The notes beneath the pieces were generated by a model. The model saw only the letters and a program-made list of their open reading frames with translations. It did no database searches and was not told the DNA's origin. 64,000 nucleotides of DNA from Chloroflexota bacterium (GTDB taxonomy: Bacteria; Chloroflexota; Anaerolineae; Anaerolineales; Villigracilaceae), in NCBI GenBank assembly GCA_016235445.1, contig JACRLB010000003.1, positions 124,001 through 188,000 on the forward strand, given 5' to 3'. The translations under genes and the position numbers were made by a program. Below, piece by piece: positions 15,481 to 23,615 of the stretch. Each line of letters opens with the position of its first letter. The first letter of the stretch is position 1.

Positions 15481-15651
15481 CTTAAACACAAAGGACACGA
15501 AGGTCACAAAGGAAGTTCAAAGGTGTTTTTTAGTGGTGCAACAACTTTTTTGCAATAGACTCATCAATTACATAAGACAGACACAAAGCAAAAATCATTA
15601 CCCTCTTGCTCCCTTCTCCCCCTTCGTGTACTTTGTGTCCTTTGTGTTTAA
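15481..15651 (+). repeat. AAACACAAAGGACAC repeats, right of the GxxExxY gene
   Basis: The first unit (15481-15512) repeats the sequence found after sdhD. The second (15621-15651) is in inverse orientation and ends just before the sdhA ribosome binding site. The 108 bases between hold no recognisable gene. The pair can fold into a long hairpin. Confidence 0.7.
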
Positions 15652-15677
15652 ATCTTTTATTTTTTCAGGAGTAATTC

Positions 15678-17471
15678 ATGGCAAATGTTCATCAATTTGA
15701 TGTAGTCGTCATCGGCGCGGGGGGTGCGGGGTTAATGGCAGGGCTGTATGCCTCGCGCAACGCAAAGACCGCTGTCATCAGCAAACTGTATCCCACGCGC
15801 TCGCACACGGGCGCGGCGCAGGGCGGCATCTCTGCCGCGCTGGGCAACTACGAAGAAGACAAACCCGAATGGCACATGTACGACACCGTCAAAGGTTCGG
15901 ATTACCTCGGCGACCAGGATGCCATCGAATTCATGACGAATGAAGCGATTGACGCCGTTCTCGAACTCGAACACATGGGGCTTCCCTTCGACCGCACGCC
16001 CGAAGGACGCATCTCCCAGCGGCCGTTTGGCGGGCACACCAACAACGAAACTGGCAAACCCGTCAGAAGAGCCGCGCACGCCGCAGACCGCACAGGGCAC
16101 ATGATTTTGCAAACGCTCTATCAGCAGTGCTTGAAAAACAAGGTCAACTTCTTTGATGAATACCAGGCGCTTGATCTCATCATGGTCAACGGCAGGGCGG
16201 CGGGTGTGGTGGCTGTGGAACTTGCCACGGGCGAACTTCACACCATCCATGCCAAGTCTGTTGTCTTCGCCACAGGCGGGCACGGACGTATCTTCGATGT
16301 CACCTCCAATGCCTACGCCTACACGGGCGATGGCGCGGCAATTCTTTTGCGGCACGGCATCCCATTGGAAGATATGGAATTTTTCCAATTTCACCCCACG
16401 GGCATTTACAAACTCGGCATTCTCATCACCGAAGGCGTGCGCGGCGAAGGCGGCGTGCTCATCAACGGCAATGGCGAACGCTTCATGCCGAAGTACGCGC
16501 CGGGCGTAAAAGATTTGGCTTCGCGTGACGTCGTCTCCCGCGCAATTTATACCGAAATCAAAGAAGGCCGCGGCGTGGATGGAAAGAATTACGTCTATCT
16601 GGATATTCGCCCTGAGACGGTGAACAGATTCGCCGCGCAGGATGGACGCACAAACCCGGACGGTTCACCCTACAATCTGACGGCTGATGCTGTTCTAAAG
16701 AAGATTCCCGACATTGTAGATTTTTGTCGGGTCTATCTGGGAGTTGATCCTGTCACCCAACTGATGCCCATCCAACCGACGGCGCATTATACGATGGGCG
16801 GCATTCCCACCAACAAATACGGTGAAGTGATTGTGGACGATAAAGACACAACCGTCCCTGGGTTGTTTGCGGCGGGTGAGTGCGCGTGTGTGTCTGTGCA
16901 TGGCGCGAACCGTTTGGGGACAAACTCATTGCTCGATATTGTTGTCTTTGGCAAACATGCAGGCCTCAAAGCGGCAGAGTACGCGAAGTCTGCTGGGTTT
17001 GAGACTCTGCCCGGGGACGCAGAATCAGGCGCAAAGTCCACGCTGGAGGCGCTGCGCAAGGGATCAGGCACGGAAAACGCATTCGACATTTCCAATGAAA
17101 TGAAGCAGGTCATGTTTGCGGATGTCGGTATTTATCGAAATGAAAAAGATATGCAATCCGCTTTGGACAAGGTGCGCGAGTTGAAGGAACGCTTCAAGAA
17201 TGTGGGCGTGATCGATACGGGCAAAATTTTCAACACCGAGTTGTTGAACGCCTGGGAACTCGGCAACCTGCTCGACATTGCAGAAGTGGTTGCCGTGAGC
17301 GCGATCAACCGCAAGGAATCACGCGGCGGACATTCGCGCGAAGATTACCCCGACCGCGACGATGCAAACTGGCTGAAGCATACGTTGATCGCCAGGAAGA
17401 ACGGAAAACTTGAGATCAATTACAAACCCGTTGTGATTACGAAACACCAACCCAAGGCGAGAGTCTATTAA
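15678..17471 (+). CDS. sdhA: Succinate dehydrogenase flavoprotein subunit
   Basis: A 597-residue FAD-containing catalytic subunit that oxidises succinate to fumarate. The N-terminal dinucleotide motif is [19 protein letters not shown], and the FAD-linking region [16 protein letters not shown] carries the histidine for covalent FAD. The active-site block [13 protein letters not shown] and the C-terminal [16 protein letters not shown] are complete. The C-terminus has [19 protein letters not shown], a conserved sdhA/frdA signature. The start is fixed by CAGGAG upstream. The stop codon lies inside the left arm of an inverted repeat that separates it from sdhB. Confidence 0.96.
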   Translation: MANVHQFDVVVIGAGGAGLMAGLYASRNAKTAVISKLYPTRSHTGAAQGGISAALGNYEEDKPEWHMYDTVKGSDYLGDQDAIEFMTNEAIDAVLELEHMGLPFDRTPEGRISQRPFGGHTNNETGKPVRRAAHAADRTGHMILQTLYQQCLKNKVNFFDEYQALDLIMVNGRAAGVVAVELATGELHTIHAKSVVFATGGHGRIFDVTSNAYAYTGDGAAILLRHGIPLEDMEFFQFHPTGIYKLGILITEGVRGEGGVLINGNGERFMPKYAPGVKDLASRDVVSRAIYTEIKEGRGVDGKNYVYLDIRPETVNRFAAQDGRTNPDGSPYNLTADAVLKKIPDIVDFCRVYLGVDPVTQLMPIQPTAHYTMGGIPTNKYGEVIVDDKDTTVPGLFAAGECACVSVHGANRLGTNSLLDIVVFGKHAGLKAAEYAKSAGFETLPGDAESGAKSTLEALRKGSGTENAFDISNEMKQVMFADVGIYRNEKDMQSALDKVRELKERFKNVGVIDTGKIFNTELLNAWELGNLLDIAEVVAVSAINRKESRGGHSREDYPDRDDANWLKHTLIARKNGKLEINYKPVVITKHQPKARVY

Positions 17472-17543
17472 ACACAAAGGACACGAAGTACACAAAGTTT
17501 TTTAAAGGTCTCCCTTCGTGACCTTTGTGTCCTTCGTGTTTAA
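17468..17543. repeat. Inverted AAACACAAAGGACAC repeat between sdhA and sdhB
   Basis: Arms of 30 bases (17468-17497 and 17514-17543) are nearly complementary and carry the same CACAAAGGA rhythm as the repeats around the GxxExxY gene. The left arm supplies the sdhA stop codon. The RNA hairpin could influence the ratio of sdhA to sdhB message. Confidence 0.78.
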
Positions 17544-17567
17544 AGGTTTTTGACCCAGGAGAATTAC

Positions 17568-18290
17568 ATGGAAGTTACAGTAAAAATCTTTCGATACAAC
17601 CCCGAGAAAGACCAGCGCGGCAACTATGTGACGTATAAAATAGAAGCCGATGAAAATGACCGCGTGCTGGATGTGCTCGAGCACATCAAAGGCAAAACGG
17701 ATGGGACGCTTTCGTTCCGCCGTTCGTGCGCGCATGGCGTGTGCGGCTCGGATGCGATGCGAATCAACGGGCGCAATATGCTGGCCTGCAAAGTGTTGAT
17801 CCGCGATGTGGGCGCGAATATCACGGTGGAGCCTTTGCTCGGTTTGAAAGTTGCCAAGGATTTGATCGTGGACATGGAACCATTCTTCGAAAATTACAGG
17901 AAGGTGCTGCCATATTTCATCAACGAAAGCGCGCTCCCCGAAGACGGACGCGAACGTTTGCAAAGCCCCGAAGAGCGCGCGCGCTTCGATGAAAGCACGA
18001 AATGTATTTTGTGCGCGGCTTGCACCACCTCCTGCCCGTCGTACTGGGCGAGCGGGGAGTATTACGGTCCCGCCGCCATTGTCACCGCTCACCGCTTTAT
18101 CTTCGACAGCCGCGATGAAGCCGCCGGCGAACGCCTGCAAATCCTCGCAGAGACGGATGGCACGGTGCGCTGTCATACTGCTTACAACTGCACCGAAGCC
18201 TGCCCGCGTGAGATCAAGATTACGAAGGCCATTGGCGAGGTGAAGTTGGCAATGGTGACGGGGAAGTTGGATTTAGAGATTAGAGATTAG
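17568..18290 (+). CDS. sdhB: Succinate dehydrogenase iron-sulfur subunit
   Basis: A 240-residue electron-transfer subunit that moves electrons from FAD to quinone. The N-terminal ferredoxin-like domain has SFRRSCAHGVCGSDAMRING with the [2Fe-2S] cysteines. The C-terminal domain has CILCAACTTSCPSYW and CTEACPREIKITKAI for the [4Fe-4S] and [3Fe-4S] centres. The ATG at 17568 is chosen for the CAGGAG site. It closes the sdhCDAB cluster and is spaced from sdhA by an inverted repeat. Confidence 0.95.
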   Translation: MEVTVKIFRYNPEKDQRGNYVTYKIEADENDRVLDVLEHIKGKTDGTLSFRRSCAHGVCGSDAMRINGRNMLACKVLIRDVGANITVEPLLGLKVAKDLIVDMEPFFENYRKVLPYFINESALPEDGRERLQSPEERARFDESTKCILCAACTTSCPSYWASGEYYGPAAIVTAHRFIFDSRDEAAGERLQILAETDGTVRCHTAYNCTEACPREIKITKAIGEVKLAMVTGKLDLEIRD

Positions 18291-18606
18291 CCTGCCGTGT
18301 TTGTGAGGGGTGTGGCGTAAGTCTCCGACTTGCGAGGCAAATCAGAGATTTGTCCCACGCAGAGTGCCGAAAAAATATTCCACACCCGTTTGCGAGGATA
18401 CGGCCACAGTTTTCTTAAAGCCGGCAGTTCGTAAACGCGAACTCTTTTTTACTTTCGCTCAAATTCGCCGAATTCGCGTCGAGATTTTTAGACTTTAAGA
18501 AAGCCCTGAGGATACGGCTTGTTTTATGTAAAATGCGTGTTCATGGGTGCTATAATATTTGAATAAATTCATTCATCGAGCCGCCACCCACAAAAAGGAT
18601 GTTAAA
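18291..18606. repeat. Gene-free region with a TTTCTTAAAG-type inverted element
   Basis: The left 100 bases hold short palindromes, including CAAATCAGAGATTTG. From 18405 to 18507 there is an element with inverted ends around TTTTCTTAAAG and CTTTAAGAAAG. It is flanked by the 11-base direct repeat GAGGATACGGC (18394-18404 and 18508-18518). Related elements lie at 63549-63690 and, as a compound, at 44636-44916. No gene is seen before the TTG start at 18607. Confidence 0.65.
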
Positions 18607-18810
18607 TTGGTCAAAGTCAACTATCAATACGAAAAACGCAAAAAGGAATTGGACAAGAAACGCAAGAAAGAGCAGAAGTTAAGGGAAAAACAGCACAAAA
18701 AAGGGAATCACTCCAACGTGACTTCAAATGAATCACAGGTTGAATCTCCCATTGAAACCACGGAAGAAACAACCTCGGTTGTAGCGCCGGTTGAAGCCCC
18801 AGAGAAATAA
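18607..18810 (+). CDS. Small lysine-rich coiled-coil protein
   Basis: A 67-residue protein read from TTG at 18607, preceded by AAAGGATG. The first half, VKVNYQYEKRKKELDKKRKK, is a very basic helix; short proteins with a similar KVNYQxEKRQKELxKKKKQEEK start are widespread in bacteria and have no known function. The second half is acidic and rich in Ser, Thr and Glu. An upstream ATG (18559) would add 16 residues that do not resemble the family. The intrinsic terminator at 18836-18870 closes the gene. Confidence 0.7.
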   Translation: MVKVNYQYEKRKKELDKKRKKEQKLREKQHKKGNHSNVTSNESQVESPIETTEETTSVVAPVEAPEK

Positions 18811-18835
18811 CTCCACTGCAATGCAATACTGCAAA

Positions 18836-18873
18836 CGAGAGGCCAGTCCCATTGCGGGCTGGCCTCTCGTCTT
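18836..18873 (+). terminator. Intrinsic terminator
   Basis: CGAGAGGCCAGTCCC and GGGCTGGCCTCTCG form a strong 14-base stem with a five-base loop, followed by a short T-rich stretch. It lies 26 bases after the lysine-rich protein gene. Confidence 0.75.
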
Positions 18874-18931
18874 GTTCATGCCTATGAATTTCGAGTATAT
18901 TACTGTGACCCATCTACACAAAGGAGAAAAC

Positions 18932-19147
18932 ATGTTCAATTTCAAAAACCAAATCCGTATGACCATGGCCCTGGGCGTCTTGAGCATTCTGGCAGGGATA
19001 TTCGCCCACCTCGCATTGACCGATATCTACCACGGCGAAGCGGACTTGTCCCTCGAGTGGGGCATTCTGCAAGGGAGCGCAGTGATAATTTTCATGTTTA
19101 TCCTGACATCGTTGGTCACGCTGAAACGCGCGATCAAGACCCTCTAA
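18932..19147 (+). CDS. Small two-helix membrane protein
   Basis: A 71-residue protein with two hydrophobic helices (MTMALGVLSILAGIFAHLAL and WGILQGSAVIIFMFILTSLV) joined by a short acidic loop. The ATG at 18932 follows AAGGAG at ideal distance. The family is not recognised and the function is unknown. It lies between a terminator and the toxin-antitoxin-like pair and seems to be its own unit. Confidence 0.72.
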   Translation: MFNFKNQIRMTMALGVLSILAGIFAHLALTDIYHGEADLSLEWGILQGSAVIIFMFILTSLVTLKRAIKTL

Positions 19148-19191
19148 CCCTTCCATGATTTTCCACATTCGCGCAATGCTATAATGCCTGC

Positions 19192-19476
19192 ATGAATTCC
19201 CGCCCAATCCTCTTCCGCATCCACGCCGTCCAACGCATGTTCGAACGCAGAGTCTCCGAAGAGCATGTGCGGCAGGTTTTGCAATTTGGGGAATTGATCG
19301 AAGACTATTCGGATGAAATGCCCCGCCCCGGCGGATTGATGCTGGGCAGGCGCGGGGTTCGTCCCTTGCATGTCGTCATGGCCGAAAACACCAGGGACGA
19401 TGAGTTGATCGTCGTCACAGTTTATGAGCCGAAACCATCCCACTGGAAGCCCGGCTTCAAGGCTCGACGACTATGA
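19192..19476 (+). CDS. DUF4258 protein, putative toxin of a two-gene module
   Basis: A 94-residue protein with the DUF4258 pattern: an N-terminal helix IRIHAVQRMFERRVSEEHVRQV-like region, then ELIEDYS and a C-terminal strand VVMAENTRDDELIVVTVYEP. The family is related to RelE-like folds and often pairs with a YgiT-type antitoxin gene, as here. The two genes overlap by four bases (ATGA). A TATAAT box at 19180-19185, six bases before the ATG, implies a leaderless transcript. Toxin activity is inferred from the pairing, not seen. Confidence 0.82.
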   Translation: MNSRPILFRIHAVQRMFERRVSEEHVRQVLQFGELIEDYSDEMPRPGGLMLGRRGVRPLHVVMAENTRDDELIVVTVYEPKPSHWKPGFKARRL

Positions 19477-19700
19477 AATGCATCATCTGCGACGAAGCAG
19501 AGACGCTTCCCGGCCTGACCTCGATCCTGCTCGAACGCGAAGAGCATTCTCTCACCTTCAACAACGTCCCCGCCCAGATCTGCCCCCACTGCGGCGAAGC
19601 CTACGCGGACGAAACCGTAACCGCCAGCCTTCTGCGCGAAGCCGAGAAAATGGCAAGCGCAGGCACAAAATTGGAAGTACTCGAATACGCGCTGAATTAG
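19473..19700 (+). CDS. YgiT-type zinc finger protein, putative antitoxin
   Basis: A 75-residue protein with two zinc-binding pairs, CIICDEAE at the N-terminus and CPHCGEAYADE in the middle, as in the zinc domain of MqsA/YgiT antitoxins. The C-terminal helix is short and no full DNA-binding HTH domain is visible. It may therefore neutralise the partner without the usual regulator half. It is coupled to the DUF4258 gene by a four-base overlap. Confidence 0.84.
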   Translation: MKCIICDEAETLPGLTSILLEREEHSLTFNNVPAQICPHCGEAYADETVTASLLREAEKMASAGTKLEVLEYALN

Positions 19701-19866
19701 CCAATCCTCCCCCAAAGACAACCCCGTTAAAGTGGTGATTACCCACATCTTTTGCGCTCACCAATTGCATGAAAAAAAACAAAATCGCAGCCACGAATTT
19801 CGCGAATTGGTTTTGAAAATTCGTATAAGATGAAGCAAGTTGTATTGTTAGCAGAAACGGGGGGTG

Positions 19867-20967
19867 TTATGACTTCGTTGCTTTCTTTAAGTGCCAAATC
19901 ATAATTGCTCCACCTGTTGCGCCGCTTACTGCACTCCGGATTGCAAAATCAGATAGCCTGGCAAAATTGAAGCTGGTTACATGAACATTAATCATAGCCC
20001 AAACAACCGCCCAAATGATTAAGCCAACAACTACCAAACCAGGTGCAATTTGAGAAAACACTTGCATGTAATTAATAGTCTTTTCTCTTCGTAAAACAAA
20101 AGCAGTGAATGTTATCCCTGTTGCAACACCAACAATCAAACCAGCTACAAGAAAAATAAGCGCATACATTGCCATAACTGGACTATCTCCCACACCGTCA
20201 CCCATGGCTCTGATAAATATAAATCCAATAAACCAGACAACGAAACTACCTGCCCCTCCAATGAGCCAGCCAAGAATAATCCAAAGTGGTGAGTGCATGT
20301 GATGTAATATTTTTGCCTTCCTTAATAGCCAGGCAATGAATCCTCCAACAGCAGACCATCCAATTACTAAATTAATTAGCCAGCGGATTTCAAACGGTAT
20401 TCCCCAGCCAATTGCCAAACCTATTACCCAACCAAGAAGCACCAAAATAACAGAGCGGGTATAACTAAAAATATTTTCTTTCCACAATACCCACACCATA
20501 ATTCCACCGCCAACCAATCCGCATATCATGCCGCCAATTGCCAAACTCATTGTTCTACCAAGGGGCAAACCCATTGCGCCACCGATACCCCAGCCTAACA
20601 TAACCCAGATAAAAATTTGTTTACGTCTTAATAGATTTTCTTTCCATAATACCCAAACAAGGGTTCCTCCTCCCATTGCCCCGCCAATTAAACCGCCAAT
20701 TGTCAAACCAATTAAAGAAAATCTAAAGAAATTAGATGGTGATGGATCAATTGAAATTTCAAAAACAGCCTCAATTGCATTTCTAATTACCCTGTCAAGT
20801 TCTAAACCTAATTCCCATCCAATTGCCCAACTGATTGCCCAGCCTATTGTTAGCCACAACAATCCTTTCCATCGTATTGCAAGTGCTTGGTTTAGACGGC
20901 GTTCCTCTTGAAGGCTATCTGAATTAAGAAATTCATCAGACTGGTGATTGTCAGGTGTCTGTTTCAT
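19867..20967 (-). CDS. Polytopic membrane protein with internal glycine-rich repeats
   Basis: A 366-residue protein made almost wholly of membrane helices in five or six repeated units. Each unit has a pattern like LGWxIGxAxGxPxG, then a glycine-rich helix, then a basic end such as VWVLWKENLL, VWVLWKENIF, AWLLRKAKIL or FVLRREKTI. The gene is visibly richer in A and T than its neighbours. No family name or function can be given. The internal repeats point to growth by duplication of a two-helix module, and the base composition hints at transfer. Confidence 0.75.
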   Translation of the reverse strand: MKQTPDNHQSDEFLNSDSLQEERRLNQALAIRWKGLLWLTIGWAISWAIGWELGLELDRVIRNAIEAVFEISIDPSPSNFFRFSLIGLTIGGLIGGAMGGGTLVWVLWKENLLRRKQIFIWVMLGWGIGGAMGLPLGRTMSLAIGGMICGLVGGGIMVWVLWKENIFSYTRSVILVLLGWVIGLAIGWGIPFEIRWLINLVIGWSAVGGFIAWLLRKAKILHHMHSPLWIILGWLIGGAGSFVVWFIGFIFIRAMGDGVGDSPVMAMYALIFLVAGLIVGVATGITFTAFVLRREKTINYMQVFSQIAPGLVVVGLIIWAVVWAMINVHVTSFNFARLSDFAIRSAVSGATGGAIMIWHLKKATKS

Positions 20968-21008
20968 AAATTTCCTTGTTTCAAATTGAGCCAGTGAATT
21001 GATTTTTT

Positions 21009-21269
21009 TTACACCTGTTCGTAATGCTGAACAGGCACAACAAAAATAGTGGCGCGTTTCTGGCCGGCTTTAGGCGGCAGGGAATTGCGGACCGTCTGCA
21101 AAACCCCATCCACCTGCTCCTCCTCCACGCCCAACAGCATGGTCACAACCCCACTGCGTAAAAACCCGCCCGTCGAAGCCACCCGCGTCACGCGAAAACT
21201 CCCAGCCGTAAACGCCTGTGTAAGAATATCGGCGTCGTTATCTTTTACAATGACAATGATCATTTTCAT
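21009..21269 (-). CDS. Cyclic-di-AMP receptor, DarA-like (PII-like fold), copy 1
   Basis: An 86-residue PII-like protein. The pattern IIVIVKDNDADIL, then RVTRVASTGGFLRSGVVTMLLGV and the C-terminal RATIFVVPVQHYEQV match DarA/PstA c-di-AMP receptors, although the loop between the strands is shorter than in the 109-residue Bacillus protein. DarA proteins bind the nucleotide as trimers and signal osmotic or potassium status. A paralogue lies just upstream and a cation/proton antiporter beyond it. Control of ion transport is therefore a reasonable inference. Confidence 0.85.
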   Translation of the reverse strand: MKMIIVIVKDNDADILTQAFTAGSFRVTRVASTGGFLRSGVVTMLLGVEEEQVDGVLQTVRNSLPPKAGQKRATIFVVPVQHYEQV

Positions 21270-21344
21270 GGCGAATCTCTCCTGACGCTCCCAGCGCCGT
21301 CCTCGGCGCTGTTTGCCGCCGAGGACGGCGGCAAGAGCTATAAT

Positions 21345-21680
21345 TTAAATCTGTTCAAACCGTTCCACCGGCAAAGCAAATACCGTTGCGCCCCCCACCG
21401 TCACTGGCACCGGCGCAGGCATCGGCATCGGCGAGCCTTCCAGCGGCAAAGTCATATACTCGATCCGCTGGCGGCAGACCTGTTGTAAAGCCGTCAGCGC
21501 TTCGCCTTCCTTTTCAGCAGGCAGGCCGATCAACAACGTGGCATTGCGCCTGCCAAGAAAACCACCCGCGCTCGAAAGATACGTCAGCGACGCGCCGATG
21601 GTTTGCAAGGCATGAGTGGCGGCATCCAGGTCCTGTTCCTGCACCACAGCCACAAGCAATAAATGGATTGGATTTTCCAT
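21345..21680 (-). CDS. Cyclic-di-AMP receptor, DarA-like (PII-like fold), copy 2
   Basis: A 111-residue paralogue of the neighbouring receptor. It shows the same order: HLLLVAVVQEQDLDAATHAL, LTYLSSAGGFLGRRNATLLIGL and VFALPVERFEQI at the end. The central loop is longer and holds a proline-methionine run (PMPMPAPVP). The start at 21680 is chosen because AGGAGA lies six bases before it. The two receptors may form mixed trimers. The gap between them (21270-21344) holds a GCCGAGGACGGCG palindrome. Confidence 0.84.
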   Translation of the reverse strand: MENPIHLLLVAVVQEQDLDAATHALQTIGASLTYLSSAGGFLGRRNATLLIGLPAEKEGEALTALQQVCRQRIEYMTLPLEGSPMPMPAPVPVTVGGATVFALPVERFEQI

Positions 21681-21793
21681 CTTCATTCTCCTTTGGATAA
21701 AGAACCGCATCGCGCTTAACGGCGGCCTGTTGACTCTTCCAACAGGCAGTTCCCAACTTTGATATTATCAGATGTCAGGGGATGCTTCAACCT

Positions 21794-23347
21794 TTATTCA
21801 ACCAGGCGTGTAAATGGTTTTTTATCCATCAAGGCCTCGTCCACTTCACCGACAAGCTGGGAATACGTATCCTCCGCAATCACTCCGTCGCGCAGGAGGC
21901 CGGTCAATGCCGTGCGTTGCGCGCGCAACGCCTCGCGATAGGCCGTGTCGAGCTCCTCCGCTTCCACATCCGGTTCCGAACTCATCACCAGTTTTAGTTC
22001 ATACATCAAGGCATCGTTTTGTTCTTTCATCAATAGCGAGAGCTTTTGCCACGCATGTTCCGAGATCATCCCCTCCTGGCTTTTCCTGCGCAAATAATCA
22101 TACCCCGCGCGGTTGGCGACAAAACGCGCGTGACGGCTTTCATATTCCACCTGCGCCGGTGAGCGGACGATCAGTTTCAACCGCTTTAAAAACCAATCCA
22201 TCGAAAATCCCTGCACCAGTAAAGTGAAAAGCGCCACGCCAAACGCCATCGCCTGCAAACGTCCGCGCTCGGCGATGAAGATGCCTTCTTCGGGCAGGCT
22301 TAATGCCAGCGCAAGGGTGATCGCTCCGCGCAGGCCGCCCCAGAAAAGAACATGCTTCCACTTTGGGGGAATTTCGCGCGCAAACAGGGAAAAAGCATAC
22401 GTGCTGACAAACCGCGCCGCCAATACGGCAAGGATGGCCCAGCCAATGGCGCGCCAGTTTTCAAAGAGGAGATTCAGATCAATCGTCAGGCCGATCAGCA
22501 AAAAGACAAAGGAGTTCGATACAAAGGCCGCGTATTCCCAAAAGTTATACACAACCAGGCGCGTCGAGGCAGACATGTATCGCTGGCTGGTATTCCCGCT
22601 GACAATGCCCGCCGTCACCACGGCCAGCACGCCGCTAACGTGAAACGTCTCTGCCAGTAAATAGGAACCAAATGCCAGCGCGGTGGTGAGCGTGGTTTCG
22701 ACGAGCGGTTCATCGATCCGCTTGATGAATTGGGAAATGCTCATCCCGAACACCAATCCCACAATCACGCCGCCGCCCGAGACGGTGATGAATTGCGAAA
22801 TGCTTTGCCTCAAATCGAAACTGCCTTGCAGTGCGGCGGCGATCATGAGGCCGAACATCACAATGGCGGTGCCATCATTCAAAAGACTTTCTGATTCAAG
22901 CAAAACCTGCAAACGGCGCGGCGCACCCAGCCTGCGAAATAACGCGACAACTGCCACAGGGTCTGTGGCGGCGATGAGCGCGCCAAAGACCAGCGCGGCT
23001 TGCGAGGCCAGCCCCGTGCCCCACGAGACGAGCCAGCCAACCAACAGGGTCGTCAAAATCACACCGGGCACGGCCAGCAAAAGGATCAGCCAAAAATCGC
23101 GGCGCAGATCATCAAGGCGGATGTGGAACGCGGCCTCGAACACCAGCGGCGGCACGAGCAATAACATGATGATTTGCGGAGCGAATTCCACCTTCTGCGG
23201 GTTCAGCAGGGTAATGAACAATCCGATGATGACCAGCCCCACCGTGTACGGCACGCGCAGGCGGCGCGCAGTAACAGCCACCGCCGACGCGATCAGGAGC
23301 AGGACGACAATTATTTCTTCGATGAAGATGATGTTTTCAGTGGTCAT
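21794..23347 (-). CDS. CPA1-type Na+(K+)/H+ antiporter
   Basis: A 517-residue membrane protein with about twelve helices in the first 400 residues and a soluble C-terminal tail. Family signatures are VPPLVFEAAFHI, GALIAATDPVAVVALFRRLG with the ion-binding Asp, ESLLNDGTAIVMF and WGGLRGAITLALALSLP. Such carriers exchange Na+ or K+ for protons across the membrane. The tail ends in helical segments that may be regulatory. Two DarA-like c-di-AMP receptors lie directly downstream on the same strand, suggesting a shared function in ion balance. Confidence 0.92.
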   Translation of the reverse strand: MTTENIIFIEEIIVVLLLIASAVAVTARRLRVPYTVGLVIIGLFITLLNPQKVEFAPQIIMLLLVPPLVFEAAFHIRLDDLRRDFWLILLLAVPGVILTTLLVGWLVSWGTGLASQAALVFGALIAATDPVAVVALFRRLGAPRRLQVLLESESLLNDGTAIVMFGLMIAAALQGSFDLRQSISQFITVSGGGVIVGLVFGMSISQFIKRIDEPLVETTLTTALAFGSYLLAETFHVSGVLAVVTAGIVSGNTSQRYMSASTRLVVYNFWEYAAFVSNSFVFLLIGLTIDLNLLFENWRAIGWAILAVLAARFVSTYAFSLFAREIPPKWKHVLFWGGLRGAITLALALSLPEEGIFIAERGRLQAMAFGVALFTLLVQGFSMDWFLKRLKLIVRSPAQVEYESRHARFVANRAGYDYLRRKSQEGMISEHAWQKLSLLMKEQNDALMYELKLVMSSEPDVEAEELDTAYREALRAQRTALTGLLRDGVIAEDTYSQLVGEVDEALMDKKPFTRLVE

Positions 23348-23416
23348 GTTTCAACGTTTCCTGAAAATTTTATACCATGACTTTTCCCCCGTGTGATTAA
23401 TTCCATTTGATATTGA

Positions 23417-23478
23417 AACGTCCCGAAGGTTGCCGCCCAATACTCAAGTTGCGCGAACCAAACCTTCGGGACGTTTGG
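23417..23478. repeat. CGTCCCGAAGGTT inverted repeat, copy 1
   Basis: AAACGTCCCGAAGGTT and AACCTTCGGGACGTTT form complementary arms around a 28-base spacer. Further copies lie at 44753-44801 and inside the element 55305-55415. The repeat sits between divergently read transcription units. Confidence 0.7.
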
Positions 23479-23497
23479 CCTTGTGATCAATTTCAAA

Positions 23498-23530
23498 AAG
23501 TGACAGTCACCTCACAGGTGACTGTCACTT
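23498..23530. repeat. AAGTGACAGTCACC palindrome, copy 2
   Basis: The arms 23498-23511 and 23517-23530 are identical to those of the terminator at 582-617, but the loop differs and no T run follows on the + strand. It lies 85 bases past the stop of the P-type ATPase gene and could act as its terminator. Confidence 0.7.
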
Positions 23531-23615
23531 GGCTTTCACTTCTTCCTTCTTTTCGGCTTCCCATCCATCGCCATATTCAGCGGGAACAGTCAATTCATAA
23601 TTGGCGAAGCTGTTA

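Noticed and set aside
15732-16394. Minus-strand frame of 220 codons inside sdhA
   Set aside because: It is antisense to strongly conserved sdhA codons and shows no recognisable protein pattern.
19192-19700. Complete MqsRA toxin-antitoxin system
   Set aside because: The first gene is DUF4258, not MqsR, and the second lacks a clear DNA-binding HTH half, so only a TA-like pair is claimed.
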